From: an uncultured Oscillospiraceae bacterium
Lineage (GTDB): Bacteria; Bacillota; Clostridia; Oscillospirales; Ruminococcaceae
Direction of reading: 5' to 3'
NCBI GenBank assembly: GCA_910587335.1
Contig: CAJUMG010000001.1
Span: forward strand, 96,132 to 160,131
DNA length: 64,000 nt
Made by a program: the position numbers and the translations under genes. How positions within the stretch are numbered: position 1 is the first letter of the stretch; every line of letters begins with the position of its first letter. Below, piece by piece: positions 8,208-17,641 of this stretch. The notes beneath the pieces were generated by a model. The model did not search any database, was not told where the DNA came from, and worked only from the letters and a program-made list of their open reading frames with translations.

Positions 8208-9251
8208 TTACAAAATCCCAAAACGCGCAGGACCCGTATCAGCGTTCTCTTTACCGAAAGCACCGGAAAGGTCGCCGCTGGCCATATGCTCCCACCAGCT
8301 CCTGTTCTCCAAATACCAGCAAATCGTTTTTTGGATCCCTTCATCAAATCCCGTGGTTGGCAGCCAGCCCAATTCCGCCTGTATTTTTGTCGAATCCACC
8401 CCATACCGCCGGTCATGTCCCGGTCGGTCGGCGACAAATCGGATCAAGCTTTCCGGTTTGTTAAGTACACGAAGGATCGTTTTGACTACCTCCAAATTTG
8501 TGCGTTCGTTGTGGCCGCCAATATTATAGACGCCGCCAGCTTTACCTTTTTGTACAACCAGATCAATGGCGGCGCAGTGGTCGGCGACATAAAGCCAGTC
8601 CCGGACATTTTCACCCGTACCGTAAACCGGCAAAGGCTGATTCTTCAGCGCACGAATCAGCATCAGCGGGATCAGCTTCTCCGGGAACTGGTAAGGCCCA
8701 TAGTTGTTGGAACAGCGGGAAATGCTGACTGGAAGCCCAAAGGTTCGGTGATAGGCCTGTACCAACAGGTCGGCCGACGCTTTGGACGCCGAATAAGGGC
8801 TGGAAGCGCAAAGCGGCGTGTTCTCTGTAAAAAACAGATCCGGACGGTCCAGCGGCAGGTCGCCATACACCTCATCGGTGGAAACCTGATGATACCGCTT
8901 TATGCCATACTGGCGGCAAGCATCCATCAAAACACCAGCGCCTAAAATGTTGGTCTTTAAAAAGATGTCCGGCTTCGTCACCGAACGGTCCACATGGCTT
9001 TCCGCTGCAAAGTTGATCACCACATCCGGCTTTTCCTTTAGGAATAGATCGCAAACCGCTTTCCGGTCCGTAATATCCGCTTTGATAAAGGTAAAGCGGG
9101 GATTCTCCATGACCGATTCCAATGTTTCCAGGTGGCCTCCATAGGTCAGACTATCCAGGCATATGATTTGGTCTTCCGGGTATTTTTCTATCAGAAAAAA
9201 CACAAAATTGCTGCCGATAAATCCGGCTCCCCCGGTGACTAACCATTTCAT
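8208..9251 (-). CDS. rmlB: dTDP-glucose 4,6-dehydratase
   Basis: 347 aa extended short-chain dehydrogenase/reductase converting dTDP-glucose to dTDP-4-keto-6-deoxyglucose. NAD-binding GGAGFIG is at residues 7-13, the catalytic Y-x3-K is Tyr153/Lys157 (YSASK), and the dehydratase triad STDEVYG gives Thr125-Asp126-Glu127. It is the first gene of the glycan cluster. No rmlA, rmlC or rmlD is visible, so those are either elsewhere or the keto sugar feeds another route, for example an amino- or branched deoxy sugar. 179 nt without a gene separate it from the radical SAM gene. Confidence 0.93.
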   Translation of the reverse strand: MKWLVTGGAGFIGSNFVFFLIEKYPEDQIICLDSLTYGGHLETLESVMENPRFTFIKADITDRKAVCDLFLKEKPDVVINFAAESHVDRSVTKPDIFLKTNILGAGVLMDACRQYGIKRYHQVSTDEVYGDLPLDRPDLFFTENTPLCASSPYSASKASADLLVQAYHRTFGLPVSISRCSNNYGPYQFPEKLIPLMLIRALKNQPLPVYGTGENVRDWLYVADHCAAIDLVVQKGKAGGVYNIGGHNERTNLEVVKTILRVLNKPESLIRFVADRPGHDRRYGVDSTKIQAELGWLPTTGFDEGIQKTICWYLENRSWWEHMASGDLSGAFGKENADTGPARFGIL

Positions 9252-9888
9252 CCTTCCTTCTCCCTATAACAAAATTCACATTGCCGCCCGGCAAAAGCAG
9301 CACCTCCTGATCCTTTTTAGATGGAAACCCGTCATGATCTCTCAGTCTATTCTCGCCCCGGCGCTGTCATTTTACCCTGATCGCATAACATAGCTTCAGC
9401 TTAAAAAGCATGGCCTTTTGGCCCTTTTGCGATCCACATTCTACTGTCTGTTGTCAAACCCATTCACCCATTATGTACATAAAAAGACGGTGCTGACCGA
9501 TTTGTCTACGTTTGTCCCGCTTTTCTGGTCTGTCTTTTTGTATGTACAAATGCTTTTCCCAATCTGATCTGGCTACCCAAGTATCGGCCTATACGGCGAT
9601 GTGAAGAAGCTTCCTTGTCTGTCACCGACAAAATAGAGGGCAGGGCTTCTCTCCCATAAGGGTATCTATCCCAAAAGGGCGCAGTTCCCCCTATTCTCTC
9701 ACATGTCATTTTAACCGATGGCATGACAAAACACAAGCTTTTATCCTCTTTTTTTCAAATCTTTCCAAAACATTTGAAATTTCTACTCAGTTTATCCTGT
9801 TAACCAAACAGAAAAGCACCTGGAAGCTCCTCCCCCATCCATTTTCTGAAAGCCAACCGCAAAGCGTGATATAAAATGAGCGATTCTT
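9252..9888. other. Gene-free stretch upstream of the glycan cluster
   Basis: About 640 nt without a supportable coding sequence. A short minus-strand open frame at 9506-9736 has no ribosome site and no recognisable protein. It contains one long inverted repeat (9471-9549). The promoter of the glycan operon should lie at its low-coordinate end, but only a weak TAAAAT-like -10 is visible. Confidence 0.5.
9471..9549. repeat. Interrupted inverted repeat with ATGTACATA-type arms
   Basis: Left arm 9471-9488 (TTATGTACATAAAAAGAC) and right arm 9532-9549 (GTCTTTTTGTATGTACAA) pair almost fully and flank 43 nt of non-coding sequence. No transposase or T-run next to it. Confidence 0.6.
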
Positions 9889-9932
9889 AAAAAGAAATCC
9901 CGCTTAAACACCATGTTTAAACGGGATTTTTT
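9889..9932 (-). terminator. Intrinsic terminator of the tRNA operon
   Basis: Long stem (AAATCCCGCTTAAACA against its complement, loop about 4 nt) followed on the minus strand by TTTCTTTTT. Also T-rich on the plus side, so it may work in both directions. Confidence 0.7.
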
Positions 9933-10031
9933 TGCAGCAGCCGGTCAAAGCCACTATGTGCAGGGCGCGGGCATTTCCTTGAAGACATGGAAAAGGCCCA
10001 GAGCGCGAACTGGCTCCAGGCCCTTGCCTGA

Positions 10032-10107
10032 TGGCTGGGCTGGCTGGATTCGGACCAGCGGAATGACGGAGTCAAAGTCCGTTGCCTTACCACTTGGCGA
10101 CAGCCCA
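10032..10107 (-). tRNA. tRNA-Gln(TTG)
   Basis: Acceptor TGGGCTG pairs with CAGCCCA, anticodon loop CTTTGAC gives TTG, T-arm TCCGAAT; the 3' CCA is encoded (10032-10034). Last gene of a four-tRNA operon. Confidence 0.95.
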
Positions 10108-10191
10108 ATATGCAACTGTATCTTTGCCCGAACAGGCTTTCCCTATTCAGTACAGATATGAAAAAAAGGCAAAAAGCCTTTTCTTTTTTAG

Positions 10192-10269
<78 letters not shown>

Positions 10270-10274
10270 ATATT

Positions 10275-10351
10275 TGGCGCGCCAAAAGGGACTCGAACCC
10301 CTGGCCTATTGCTTAGAAGGCAATTGCTCTATCCAGCTGAGCTATTGGCGC
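10275..10351 (-). tRNA. tRNA-Arg(TCT)
   Basis: Acceptor GCGCCAA pairs with TTGGCGC, anticodon loop CTTCTAA gives TCT, T-loop TTCGAGT, 3' CCA encoded. Confidence 0.95.
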
Positions 10352-10376
10352 ATATGTGAATGCCGACAAATGATAA

Positions 10377-10450
10377 TGGAGCGGGTGATGGGAATCGAAC
10401 CCACGTAACCAGCTTGGAAGGCTGGCATTCTACCATTGAACTACACCCGC
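10377..10450 (-). tRNA. tRNA-Gly(TCC)
   Basis: Acceptor GCGGGTG pairs with CACCCGC, anticodon loop CTTCCAA gives TCC, T-loop TTCGATT, 3' CCA encoded. First gene of the operon. Confidence 0.95.
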
Positions 10451-10471
10451 AGACTTTGAACGACAGGTAAT

Positions 10472-10500
10472 ATTTTATCAAAACAGCCTGCATTTGTCAA
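10472..10500 (-). promoter_or_regulatory. Sigma-A promoter of the tRNA operon
   Basis: TTGACA (10495-10500), 17 nt spacer, TAAAAT (10472-10477), 22 nt before tRNA-Gly. Confidence 0.8.
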
Positions 10501-10603
10501 TGCTTTTCCACAGATTCTTGTTTCAATTCTGTTTTATCTTGTGGGGTACCAGGACAAAACAGCGGTGAAAGGCCTTCCAGCATTGTTCTTTCCGGAAAAC
10601 GGC

Positions 10604-10635
10604 AGAAAAAGGCGAACGGAAAACCGCTCGCCCTT
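10604..10635 (-). terminator. Intrinsic terminator after the Clp ATPase gene
   Basis: On the minus strand GGCGAGCGG/CCGTTCGCC hairpin with a TTTT loop followed by TTTTTC, right after the stop of the Clp gene. Confidence 0.75.
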
Positions 10636-10640
10636 CTTTT

Positions 10641-12959
10641 TTACGCGGATACAATCTCGATCGCGCCTTCTTTATCAATCGCCTTCACAAGCGCGACCTG
10701 TCCGTCGATCTTCTCCACCAGCAGCATACAGATCGGATCCTCCACCTCGCGGCGGATCACCCGGCGCAGGTCTCGCGCACCGCTCTTGTTGCCATATGCC
10801 TTTTTAGCAATCAAGGTCAGTACCGCTTCATCCCACCCAAAGGTAATGCCCTTTTCCTGCATGGGACCCACCAGCTCCTGAAGCATCAGCGCCGCGATCC
10901 TCTCATAGTCCTTCTCGTCCAGCTGACGGAAGGTGACAATTTCGTCAATCCTTCCCAAAAATTCCGGCCGCAGAAATTGAGACAACGCCTTATAGGTATG
11001 ATCCTTTCTGGCCTGCGCTTCGTTTTTAGTGAAACCAACCGTGCTTTCCTTCTGTTCACTGCCGGCATTCGAGGTCATGACAATCACCGTATTTGCAAAA
11101 GAGACATTTCGTCCATGGGCGTCTGTCAGCTTGCCCTCATCCAAAATTTGCAGCAGAATATTCATCACGTCCGGATGAGCTTTTTCGATTTCATCGAACA
11201 AAACCACCGAATAGGGCCGACGGCGGATCTTTTCGGTCAGCTGACCCGCTTCATCATAACCCACATATCCAGGAGGCGCTCCGACAATTCGGGAGACCGA
11301 ATGCTTCTCCATAAATTCCGACATGTCCAGCCGAATCAAAGGATCGGTGGAATCGAACAGTTCCTGCGAAAGCACCCGAACCAACTCGGTCTTTCCCACA
11401 CCAGTAGGCCCGACAAACAGGAAGGATGCCGGCCGACGGCGACCGGAAATTTGCACGCGGCTACGGCGCACCGCCGAAGCCACCAGCTCCACCGCTTCAT
11501 CCTGGCCGATGATTTTCTTTTTCAGCGTTTCCTCTAAACGGGCTACCTTGTTTAATTCCGACTCCTTAATTTTGCTGGCCGGAATACCGGTCCAAAGCTC
11601 AATCACCTTGGCGACATCCTCGCTGGTGACTTCTGCACCCAATGCCTTTGGCTTTAACCCATCCATCTTGGCGGCAATCTGTAGCTGATCGGCCTTGATT
11701 TTTGCCAGCTGCTCGTAGTCCAGATGCTCCGGGTCCCCTTCCATCTCCTCTGCCGCACGGTGAGAGTCATCCAATTTTTTATTCAGCTCGTCGTACTCCG
11801 CCATTTCTTTATTACGCAGCGCGGCACAGGAACAAGCCTCGTCCAGCAGGTCAATGGCTTTGTCCGGCAAAAAACGGTCGTTGATGTACCTCTCGGACAA
11901 CACCACCATATTTCTGGCCATTTCAGGCGTAACGGTAACCCGATGGTACTTTTCATAATAGCCGCGGATCCCCTCGATCACCTTCACCGCATCTTCGATA
12001 GAAGGCTCGTTTACCGTTACCGGCTGGAACCGGCGCTCCAAAGCGGAATCCTTCTCAATATATTTGCGGTATTCCCCAAAGGTGGTGGCGCCGATCACCT
12101 GAATCTCTCCTCTGGAAAGCGCCGGTTTTAGGATATTGGCGGCGTTCATCGAACCCTCTGCATCCCCCGCGCCCACTAGATTATGGACCTCGTCAATAAA
12201 CAGGATAATGTTGCCAAGCGCGCGCACCTCGTCGATCAATCCCTTGACCCGGCTTTCAAATTGACCGCGGAACTGGGTCCCCGCGACCAAAGCGGTCATG
12301 TCCAGCAGATGAATTTCTTTATCCTTCAGCTTGAGCGGAACCGTGCCGGACGCGATCCGCTGGGCGATCCCCTCGGCAATGGCGGTTTTACCAACACCGG
12401 GCTCACCGATCAGACAGGGATTGTTTTTGGTTCTCCGGTTCAGGATCTGCACAACCCGGTAAATTTCCTCATCCCGGCCAATGATATTGTCCAAACGGCC
12501 ATCCCGGGCTTTTTGGGTTAAATCGGTGCAATATGCCTCCAAAAATTTGCGTTTAGGCGCTTTTTTTCCTTTTTTCTCCGCCTTTTTGGGGCGTTCCGGC
12601 GGATTTTGGCGCTGCCCTGGATATCCGTCCATTTTACCGAACATGTTCTGCAAAAACGGGAAGGTCTGGGCGCCGCCGGGCACAAATCCCGATTTCTCTG
12701 ATCCTTCGTCAGCACCGCTTTCCTCGTCTATACCTTCATCGCCCTCGTCAATCATACCCATCAGCTGATCGTTCATGCTTTCGATTTCGTCGTCGGTAAT
12801 CCCCATTTTTTCCATCAGCTCATTAACAGGGCCAATACCCAGCTCGCGAGCGCATTGCAGACATAAGCCCTCGTTGATGGTTTTTCCATTTTCCATCCGG
12901 GTCATAAAGACCACCGCGACCCTTTTTTTGCATCTTGAACATAACATACTCATTGCCAA
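10641..12959 (-). CDS. ATP-dependent Clp protease ATP-binding subunit with N-terminal zinc finger (ClpE/ClpC-like)
   Basis: 772 aa Hsp100 AAA+ unfoldase that would feed substrates to ClpP. It has an N-terminal zinc finger (Cys7-x2-Cys10 and Cys33-x2-Cys36), as in ClpE, instead of the usual double Clp-N domain. Two AAA modules follow: first Walker A GEPGVGKTA, second GPTGVGKTE, with a coiled middle segment of moderate length. The longest frame starts with TTG at 12959, six nt from GAGGTG; ATG at 12953 is the alternative but is farther (12 nt). Monocistronic by its terminator and the gap to cvpA. No CtsR-type operator was recognised. ClpE versus ClpC naming is uncertain; the zinc finger favours ClpE. 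Confidence 0.9.
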   Translation of the reverse strand: MAMSMLCSRCKKRVAVVFMTRMENGKTINEGLCLQCARELGIGPVNELMEKMGITDDEIESMNDQLMGMIDEGDEGIDEESGADEGSEKSGFVPGGAQTFPFLQNMFGKMDGYPGQRQNPPERPKKAEKKGKKAPKRKFLEAYCTDLTQKARDGRLDNIIGRDEEIYRVVQILNRRTKNNPCLIGEPGVGKTAIAEGIAQRIASGTVPLKLKDKEIHLLDMTALVAGTQFRGQFESRVKGLIDEVRALGNIILFIDEVHNLVGAGDAEGSMNAANILKPALSRGEIQVIGATTFGEYRKYIEKDSALERRFQPVTVNEPSIEDAVKVIEGIRGYYEKYHRVTVTPEMARNMVVLSERYINDRFLPDKAIDLLDEACSCAALRNKEMAEYDELNKKLDDSHRAAEEMEGDPEHLDYEQLAKIKADQLQIAAKMDGLKPKALGAEVTSEDVAKVIELWTGIPASKIKESELNKVARLEETLKKKIIGQDEAVELVASAVRRSRVQISGRRRPASFLFVGPTGVGKTELVRVLSQELFDSTDPLIRLDMSEFMEKHSVSRIVGAPPGYVGYDEAGQLTEKIRRRPYSVVLFDEIEKAHPDVMNILLQILDEGKLTDAHGRNVSFANTVIVMTSNAGSEQKESTVGFTKNEAQARKDHTYKALSQFLRPEFLGRIDEIVTFRQLDEKDYERIAALMLQELVGPMQEKGITFGWDEAVLTLIAKKAYGNKSGARDLRRVIRREVEDPICMLLVEKIDGQVALVKAIDKEGAIEIVSA

Positions 12960-13077
12960 AATTCACACCTCATATATCTTTCCAAAACGGCAAATGCCGC
13001 AAATAAAATTCGACTTACCCAATTATAAAAATCAAATATGAACTGGCTGTGAAAAAAAGTTCGCACAGAAAAAAACT

Positions 13078-13854
13078 TTACCACCCCATAAAGGACTGTA
13101 AAAACGCCTGGCCGGTGGAAATCAGCCCCGAAAAATCCGGCACCGGTAACGAGCCCAGCGCATTTTTTTCCAAGAATATCCGTAAAATCCAGGTGTTTTC
13201 CAGCGTTTGGCGATTGAAATACGGAATGCTGTCACCCGTCAGCGCCAAAATAACGCTTGCGATCGCAACGATTAGATACAAATACAAAATCCCTTCTACC
13301 GCGCCTACAAAGCCGCCCAAAATCGAATTGAGCGGTCCGACAATCGGAATCCGCCGAATCCCTGTAAAACAGCGGGAAATTGCGCGGGTCAAAAAGCGAA
13401 AAAGGGAGAAAAACAAAAGAAAAAATATCGTGGAAAACAGCGCGATGCAGGTAGGGCCTATGGTCTGTTCCACAAGATTCCCAGCCAATTGCTCTGCACT
13501 TCCGGCGACAGAGGGCAGCGCAATCTCTGCCGACAGGCCCGCAAATTCCAGCACCCGCAAAAGATAGGCGGGTATGCTTTCCAAAGCTGCTTCTAATGCT
13601 TGTAAAAAATCCCCGGCAGAGCCAACCGATAAAATCTGTTCCGAAATTTTGTCGGTCAGTCCCTCTTTAATAAAGTGTTCGAAGGTATAGCTCGCCGCAG
13701 CACCTGATAAGGCGTTCGCCAAAAACAGCGAAATAAAAAATCCGACCAGCTGCACCGCTGTTCGCACAAATCCTCTACGGGCCGACGAGCGGATATACCC
13801 CACTACAAACAAAACCGCCAGCAGATCCAAAATAAGCGGCAAAAACTTTTCTAT
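13078..13854 (-). CDS. CvpA family membrane protein
   Basis: Small polytopic membrane protein of the CvpA (colicin V production) family, about 258 aa, with four hydrophobic segments (LLAVLFVVGYIRSSARRGF; LVGFFISLFLANAL; two in the C-terminal half). Family function is poorly defined; envelope homeostasis is suspected. Start choice is odd. The first conventional in-frame start is TTG at 13842, but it lies 19 nt from the AGAAGG site. ATA at 13854, seven nt from that site, gives a typical N-terminus (xEKFLPLILDLL). It follows the WD40-like gene by 47 nt at the end of the long ruv-ecf gene run. Confidence 0.8.
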   Translation of the reverse strand: MEKFLPLILDLLAVLFVVGYIRSSARRGFVRTAVQLVGFFISLFLANALSGAAASYTFEHFIKEGLTDKISEQILSVGSAGDFLQALEAALESIPAYLLRVLEFAGLSAEIALPSVAGSAEQLAGNLVEQTIGPTCIALFSTIFFLLFFSLFRFLTRAISRCFTGIRRIPIVGPLNSILGGFVGAVEGILYLYLIVAIASVILALTGDSIPYFNRQTLENTWILRIFLEKNALGSLPVPDFSGLISTGQAFLQSFMGW

Positions 13855-13901
13855 AGCAATCCCTTCTCTCTTTCAAAGCGTTTTCTTTACATCATGCACG
13901 G

Positions 13902-15065
13902 TTAAAAAAGCGACTCCTGGCAAATGGCGTTTGGCGTTACATAATAAAGATGCCCGTTGCTCAGCGCCAGAAACAGTACATCCTGATCCGGAGAAATTTC
14001 TTTCACCATTTCTCCTTTGGAATTGAAAACCTCAATGCTCCCCCCTGATAAAAGCGCCGTGCGGCTGCCGCAGACATCCATAGCCTCTATGGGAGAGCGC
14101 AAGGATACGGCGCCTGTTTCCTCGCCAGAAGCACTCAATATAGACAGCTTAACCGATTTGAATTCCCGATAATCTCCTAAAACCAGCGCAGATACCTTTT
14201 CTCCTTTGACGCAGAAGGCCCGCAGCGGCTCGCTTTGAAAATAAAAGGCCCCTTTTTCCTTGCCGGATTCGGAGTAATAATAGGCCGCCTGGCTGGTCAA
14301 TACCTGCAATTCGCCATTTTGGTAGCTCAGATCATGAATCACCTCGCCTACATACTGGCGCTGTACAAATGGGCTTTCCTCATCTAAACGATACATGGTC
14401 AGGCTGCTGATTAGGTCCCCGCCGCTGACCTGCACCGAGGATACGGCAATGCTTTTTCCATCCGGCGCAAAGGCCGCCCCATACAGATAGTTTTCCGCCG
14501 ATTTCCAAGAAAAAACCGGCTCTTCCAAAAAATGATCATAAACGGATATCTGCCCTAAAAAACGCTGGGTATTGGTAATCACCGCCAAGTCGTTTTTGGG
14601 AGAGAGGGTGGCAAACAAAATCGGCTCATTAAAGCTCATTTCCTTTACCGTTTTGGTTTTGCTTTCCACCCGCAATAATTTCGAGGATGGATCGTACAAA
14701 ATAATCCGGCTTCCCGAACACTTCATCACCGGATTGGGATAATCATGCTGTACCTCCCGCAGCAGCTTTCCGTTTTTATTATAAATATGCAGATGTGTAT
14801 CGGTCAGAACTAACAATACATTTCCCATTGACTGAATCTGCCGGATGGTCGCGCTGGAAATTTCCATTGGATAACCCGTACCGGAACCCAGCTCTGCAAT
14901 TCCGCCGGCAAGCTGCTCTGCCAGACTGGTTTCTTTTACCCGCTCCCAAAGAAACCACATGCCAAAAAAGATCGCCAGAATCAACAAAAAAGCGCCCAAC
15001 CGTTTGAAATTTTGCCGCCGGTTGCGTTTTTTTCGCAGCCGTTCAATATCTTCCAGCTGACCCAT
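13902..15065 (-). CDS. DUF5711-like membrane-anchored WD40/beta-propeller protein
   Basis: 387 aa protein with a basic cytoplasmic N-terminus (RLRKKRNRRQNFKR), one membrane helix (about residues 26-44, LGAFLLILAIFFGMWFLW) and an external domain of repeated beta-strand units resembling a propeller (MGNVLLVLTDTHLHIYNKNG; FAPDGKSIAVSS). I recognise the family as DUF5711, without known function. ATG at 15065 lies eight nt after AAAGG; the in-frame ATG at 15074 touches that site and is less likely. It lies between truA and cvpA in the same orientation, so probably one transcript. Confidence 0.75.
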   Translation of the reverse strand: MGQLEDIERLRKKRNRRQNFKRLGAFLLILAIFFGMWFLWERVKETSLAEQLAGGIAELGSGTGYPMEISSATIRQIQSMGNVLLVLTDTHLHIYNKNGKLLREVQHDYPNPVMKCSGSRIILYDPSSKLLRVESKTKTVKEMSFNEPILFATLSPKNDLAVITNTQRFLGQISVYDHFLEEPVFSWKSAENYLYGAAFAPDGKSIAVSSVQVSGGDLISSLTMYRLDEESPFVQRQYVGEVIHDLSYQNGELQVLTSQAAYYYSESGKEKGAFYFQSEPLRAFCVKGEKVSALVLGDYREFKSVKLSILSASGEETGAVSLRSPIEAMDVCGSRTALLSGGSIEVFNSKGEMVKEISPDQDVLFLALSNGHLYYVTPNAICQESLF

Positions 15066-15130
15066 TTGACACATCCTTTCTTTTCCCTATAGCAGACAAA
15101 ACCCGCCAAAAGCAGCAGGGAACGGCAGCC

Positions 15131-15913
15131 TTATCCCTCACCATCTTTTGATAACTTTCTATCCCATTCGGCCGGACGGGTATAGAATACCTTGTCCAGA
15201 TACAATCCGCATGCCGGGACCGTAATACCGGCTAAAGACCGGTCCTTTTCTGTCAGCGCCCGGTCCACCTGAAAAAGGTCCAGCTTCCCCTCATTCACCC
15301 ACAGCAGGGTACCCACCATAATGCGGACCATATTGTATAAAAAGCCGTCTCCCTCTACAATAAAGGTAACGAGATCCCCCTGGCGCTGGACTTCACAGCG
15401 GTAGATGGTGCGCACCGTATTTTCCTGATCGGTCTTTGTGCTGCAAAAGCCCCGAAAATCGTGGGCCCCACATAACAGCTTACAAACCGGATGCCATTTT
15501 TCCAGATCAATCGGCCTCCAGTATTCTAAGGCACGCCCTGTATAAAAGGGATTTTTGCCATCGCTGTTCCAGATCAGGTATCGATACCGTTTCCCCACGC
15601 AGCTGTATCTGGCATGGAAGTCCGCCGGCACCTCGCGGCAGTCCAGCACACCAATATCCTTGGGCAGCAATGCGTTGAGACTTCGCTTTAACGCATATAG
15701 CGGTATATCGCTTTGGGTGTGAAAGCTCATGCAGAACCGGTTGGCGTGGACGCCTGCGTCGGTGCGGGAACAGCCCTTCACATCCTCCCTCCTATGCAGC
15801 ACAATTTCCATCGCGTCCTGTACCGCTTCGGTCACCGACCGGGCATTAGCCTGCACCTGGGAACCGTGGTAGGCGGTGCCAACATAGCAAAGAGTTAAAA
15901 GAATATTCCGCAT
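15131..15913 (-). CDS. truA: tRNA pseudouridine synthase A
   Basis: 260 aa. Makes pseudouridine at positions 38-40 of the tRNA anticodon arm. The catalytic Asp lies in SRTDAGVHA, and the family blocks CYVGTAYHGSQVQ near the start and DFRGFCSTKTD mid-protein are present. It follows ecfT by 53 nt; the order ecfA1-ecfA2-ecfT-truA is the classic Firmicutes arrangement. Confidence 0.96.
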   Translation of the reverse strand: MRNILLTLCYVGTAYHGSQVQANARSVTEAVQDAMEIVLHRREDVKGCSRTDAGVHANRFCMSFHTQSDIPLYALKRSLNALLPKDIGVLDCREVPADFHARYSCVGKRYRYLIWNSDGKNPFYTGRALEYWRPIDLEKWHPVCKLLCGAHDFRGFCSTKTDQENTVRTIYRCEVQRQGDLVTFIVEGDGFLYNMVRIMVGTLLWVNEGKLDLFQVDRALTEKDRSLAGITVPACGLYLDKVFYTRPAEWDRKLSKDGEG

Positions 15914-15966
15914 ACAGCTCCCCTCTTTCCATCCGATTCAGGTTCATCGGCTGCCTCATGGACGCT

Positions 15967-16779
15967 TTAAAAAATCACTGGCGCGAAAATATTGACCGTG
16001 ATCACCGCGCCAATAGCCGCGGCCGTCACTGTCGCTGCAACCACATCCTGCCAGCTGTAGTGCAATTGTTTCATCCGGGTGCGGCCCACATCCCCACGAT
16101 AGCAGCGGCATTCCATAGCCAATGCCAGCTCATCCGCCCGGCGGAAAGCCGAGACAAACAGCGGAATCAGAATCGGTATCAACGCCCTGGCCCTTTGCAT
16201 AATGCCGCCGCTTTCCAGATCGGCTCCCCGGGCCTTTTGGGCGCTCATAATTTTGTCCGTTTCCTCAATCAGCGTCGGGATAAAGCGCAGGGCAATGGTC
16301 ATCATCATAGAAAGCTCATGTACCGGAAAATGAATTTTTTTAAGCGGCTTCATCAGTCTCTCCAATCCATCCGTCAGGGCGATGGGCGAGGTGGTGTAGG
16401 TCAAAAGCGAGGTGCCGGCAATCAAGCAGATGATGCGGATGGTCATGACCACCGCCGTCAGCAGTCCCTGGCGGGAAATGTGAAAAATCCACCAGTCAAA
16501 CAGCGGGTCCCCCTGGACAAAAAACATATTCAGCACCGTTGTAAAAATGATAATGGGGATCACCGGCTTTAAGCTTTTGCTGATCATACGCGGCGGAATG
16601 CCGGAAATGGCGTAAGAAAAAATGAGAAAGGTAATGCCCACGCACAGTCCCAACGGATTCGACACCGTAAAGAGCATGACAATATATCCGATTGTCAAAA
16701 GAATTTTCATTCTGGGATCTAGGCGGTGCAGCACCGACTTGCCCGGAAAATACTGCCCAATGGTGATATCCTTAAGCAT
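15967..16779 (-). CDS. ecfT: Energy-coupling factor transporter transmembrane protein EcfT
   Basis: 270 aa membrane scaffold of group II ECF transporters, linking the two ATPases to interchangeable substrate-binding S components for vitamins and metals. Five to six hydrophobic segments are seen, and the cytoplasmic coupling helices carry the two Ala-Arg-Gly-type motifs (KARGADLESG; MECRCYRGD, a variant of the second). The start overlaps the end of ecfA2 by 8 nt. No S component gene is nearby, as expected for a shared module. Confidence 0.94.
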   Translation of the reverse strand: MLKDITIGQYFPGKSVLHRLDPRMKILLTIGYIVMLFTVSNPLGLCVGITFLIFSYAISGIPPRMISKSLKPVIPIIIFTTVLNMFFVQGDPLFDWWIFHISRQGLLTAVVMTIRIICLIAGTSLLTYTTSPIALTDGLERLMKPLKKIHFPVHELSMMMTIALRFIPTLIEETDKIMSAQKARGADLESGGIMQRARALIPILIPLFVSAFRRADELALAMECRCYRGDVGRTRMKQLHYSWQDVVAATVTAAAIGAVITVNIFAPVIF

Positions 16780-17641
16780 TGGCGCTACCTCCCCCGCTCA
16801 AAACCTGTTCCAAGGCGTTTTTCGCCTGCTCCACCGTATAAATATTGGCGGGCACCGGCCATCCCTTTTCGCTCAGCGAGAGGAATACCCGGGACACCTG
16901 CGGCACCGCAAGGCCCATCTCCTCGATCTCGCGGCTGCGGGAAAAGACCTTCTCCACCTGGTCGAACATAGCCACCTTGCTGTGGTTCATGACCAGCACC
17001 TTCTCGGTGTATTTCGCCACGTCCTCCATGCTGTGGGATACCAGCAAAATGGTGTTTTTCTGCTCCTTGTGATATTCCAGTATCTGACCCAAAATCCGGT
17101 CCCGTCCTTTGGGGTCCAGTCCGGCGGTGGGCTCGTCCAGAATCAGCACCTCCGGGTTCATGGCAATCACTCCAGCGATGGCCACCCGCCGCTTTTGTCC
17201 GCCGGAAAGCTCAAAGGGGCTTTTCTCCATATGATGCGGCTTTAATCCCACAAACAGCGCTGCCTCCTTCACCCGCTGGTCGATTTCCTCCTCTGAAAGC
17301 CCCATGTTTTTGGGACCGAAGGCGATGTCCTTGTAGACGGTATCCTCAAACAGCTGGTATTCCGGGTATTGAAACACCAGCCCCACTTTAAAGCGAATGC
17401 GGCGGATCTCCTTTGGCTTTTCCCAAATATCCTCGCCGTCCACATAGATTTTCCCCTCTGTCGGGCGCAAAAGGCCGTTAAAATGCTGGATCAGGGTGGA
17501 TTTGCCCGATCCCGTATGGCCGATAACCCCTATCATTTCCCCCTGGCCGATTTCCAAATTTACATCAGAGACCGCCGCTTTTTCATAGCTGGTTCCCTGT
17601 GAATAGGTGTGGGTCAAATGCTCTGTTTTAATGACTGACAT
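16772..17641 (-). CDS. ecfA2: Energy-coupling factor ABC transporter ATPase 2
   Basis: 289 aa ABC ATPase. Walker A GHTGSGKST, signature LSGGQKRR, Walker B VLILDEPTAGLD and the switch His in LLVSHSMEDV are intact. The longest frame starts at 17689, but MSVIKTEHLTHTY at 17641 is the normal N-terminus and overlaps the end of ecfA1 by 14 nt. Pairs with EcfA1 to energise EcfT. Confidence 0.95.
   Translation of the reverse strand: MSVIKTEHLTHTYSQGTSYEKAAVSDVNLEIGQGEMIGVIGHTGSGKSTLIQHFNGLLRPTEGKIYVDGEDIWEKPKEIRRIRFKVGLVFQYPEYQLFEDTVYKDIAFGPKNMGLSEEEIDQRVKEAALFVGLKPHHMEKSPFELSGGQKRRVAIAGVIAMNPEVLILDEPTAGLDPKGRDRILGQILEYHKEQKNTILLVSHSMEDVAKYTEKVLVMNHSKVAMFDQVEKVFSRSREIEEMGLAVPQVSRVFLSLSEKGWPVPANIYTVEQAKNALEQVLSGGGSANA

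Noticed and set aside
9506..9736. A 76-codon minus-strand open frame in the gene-free gap
   Set aside because: No ribosome site, atypical composition for a protein, no recognisable family and it overlaps the inverted repeat.
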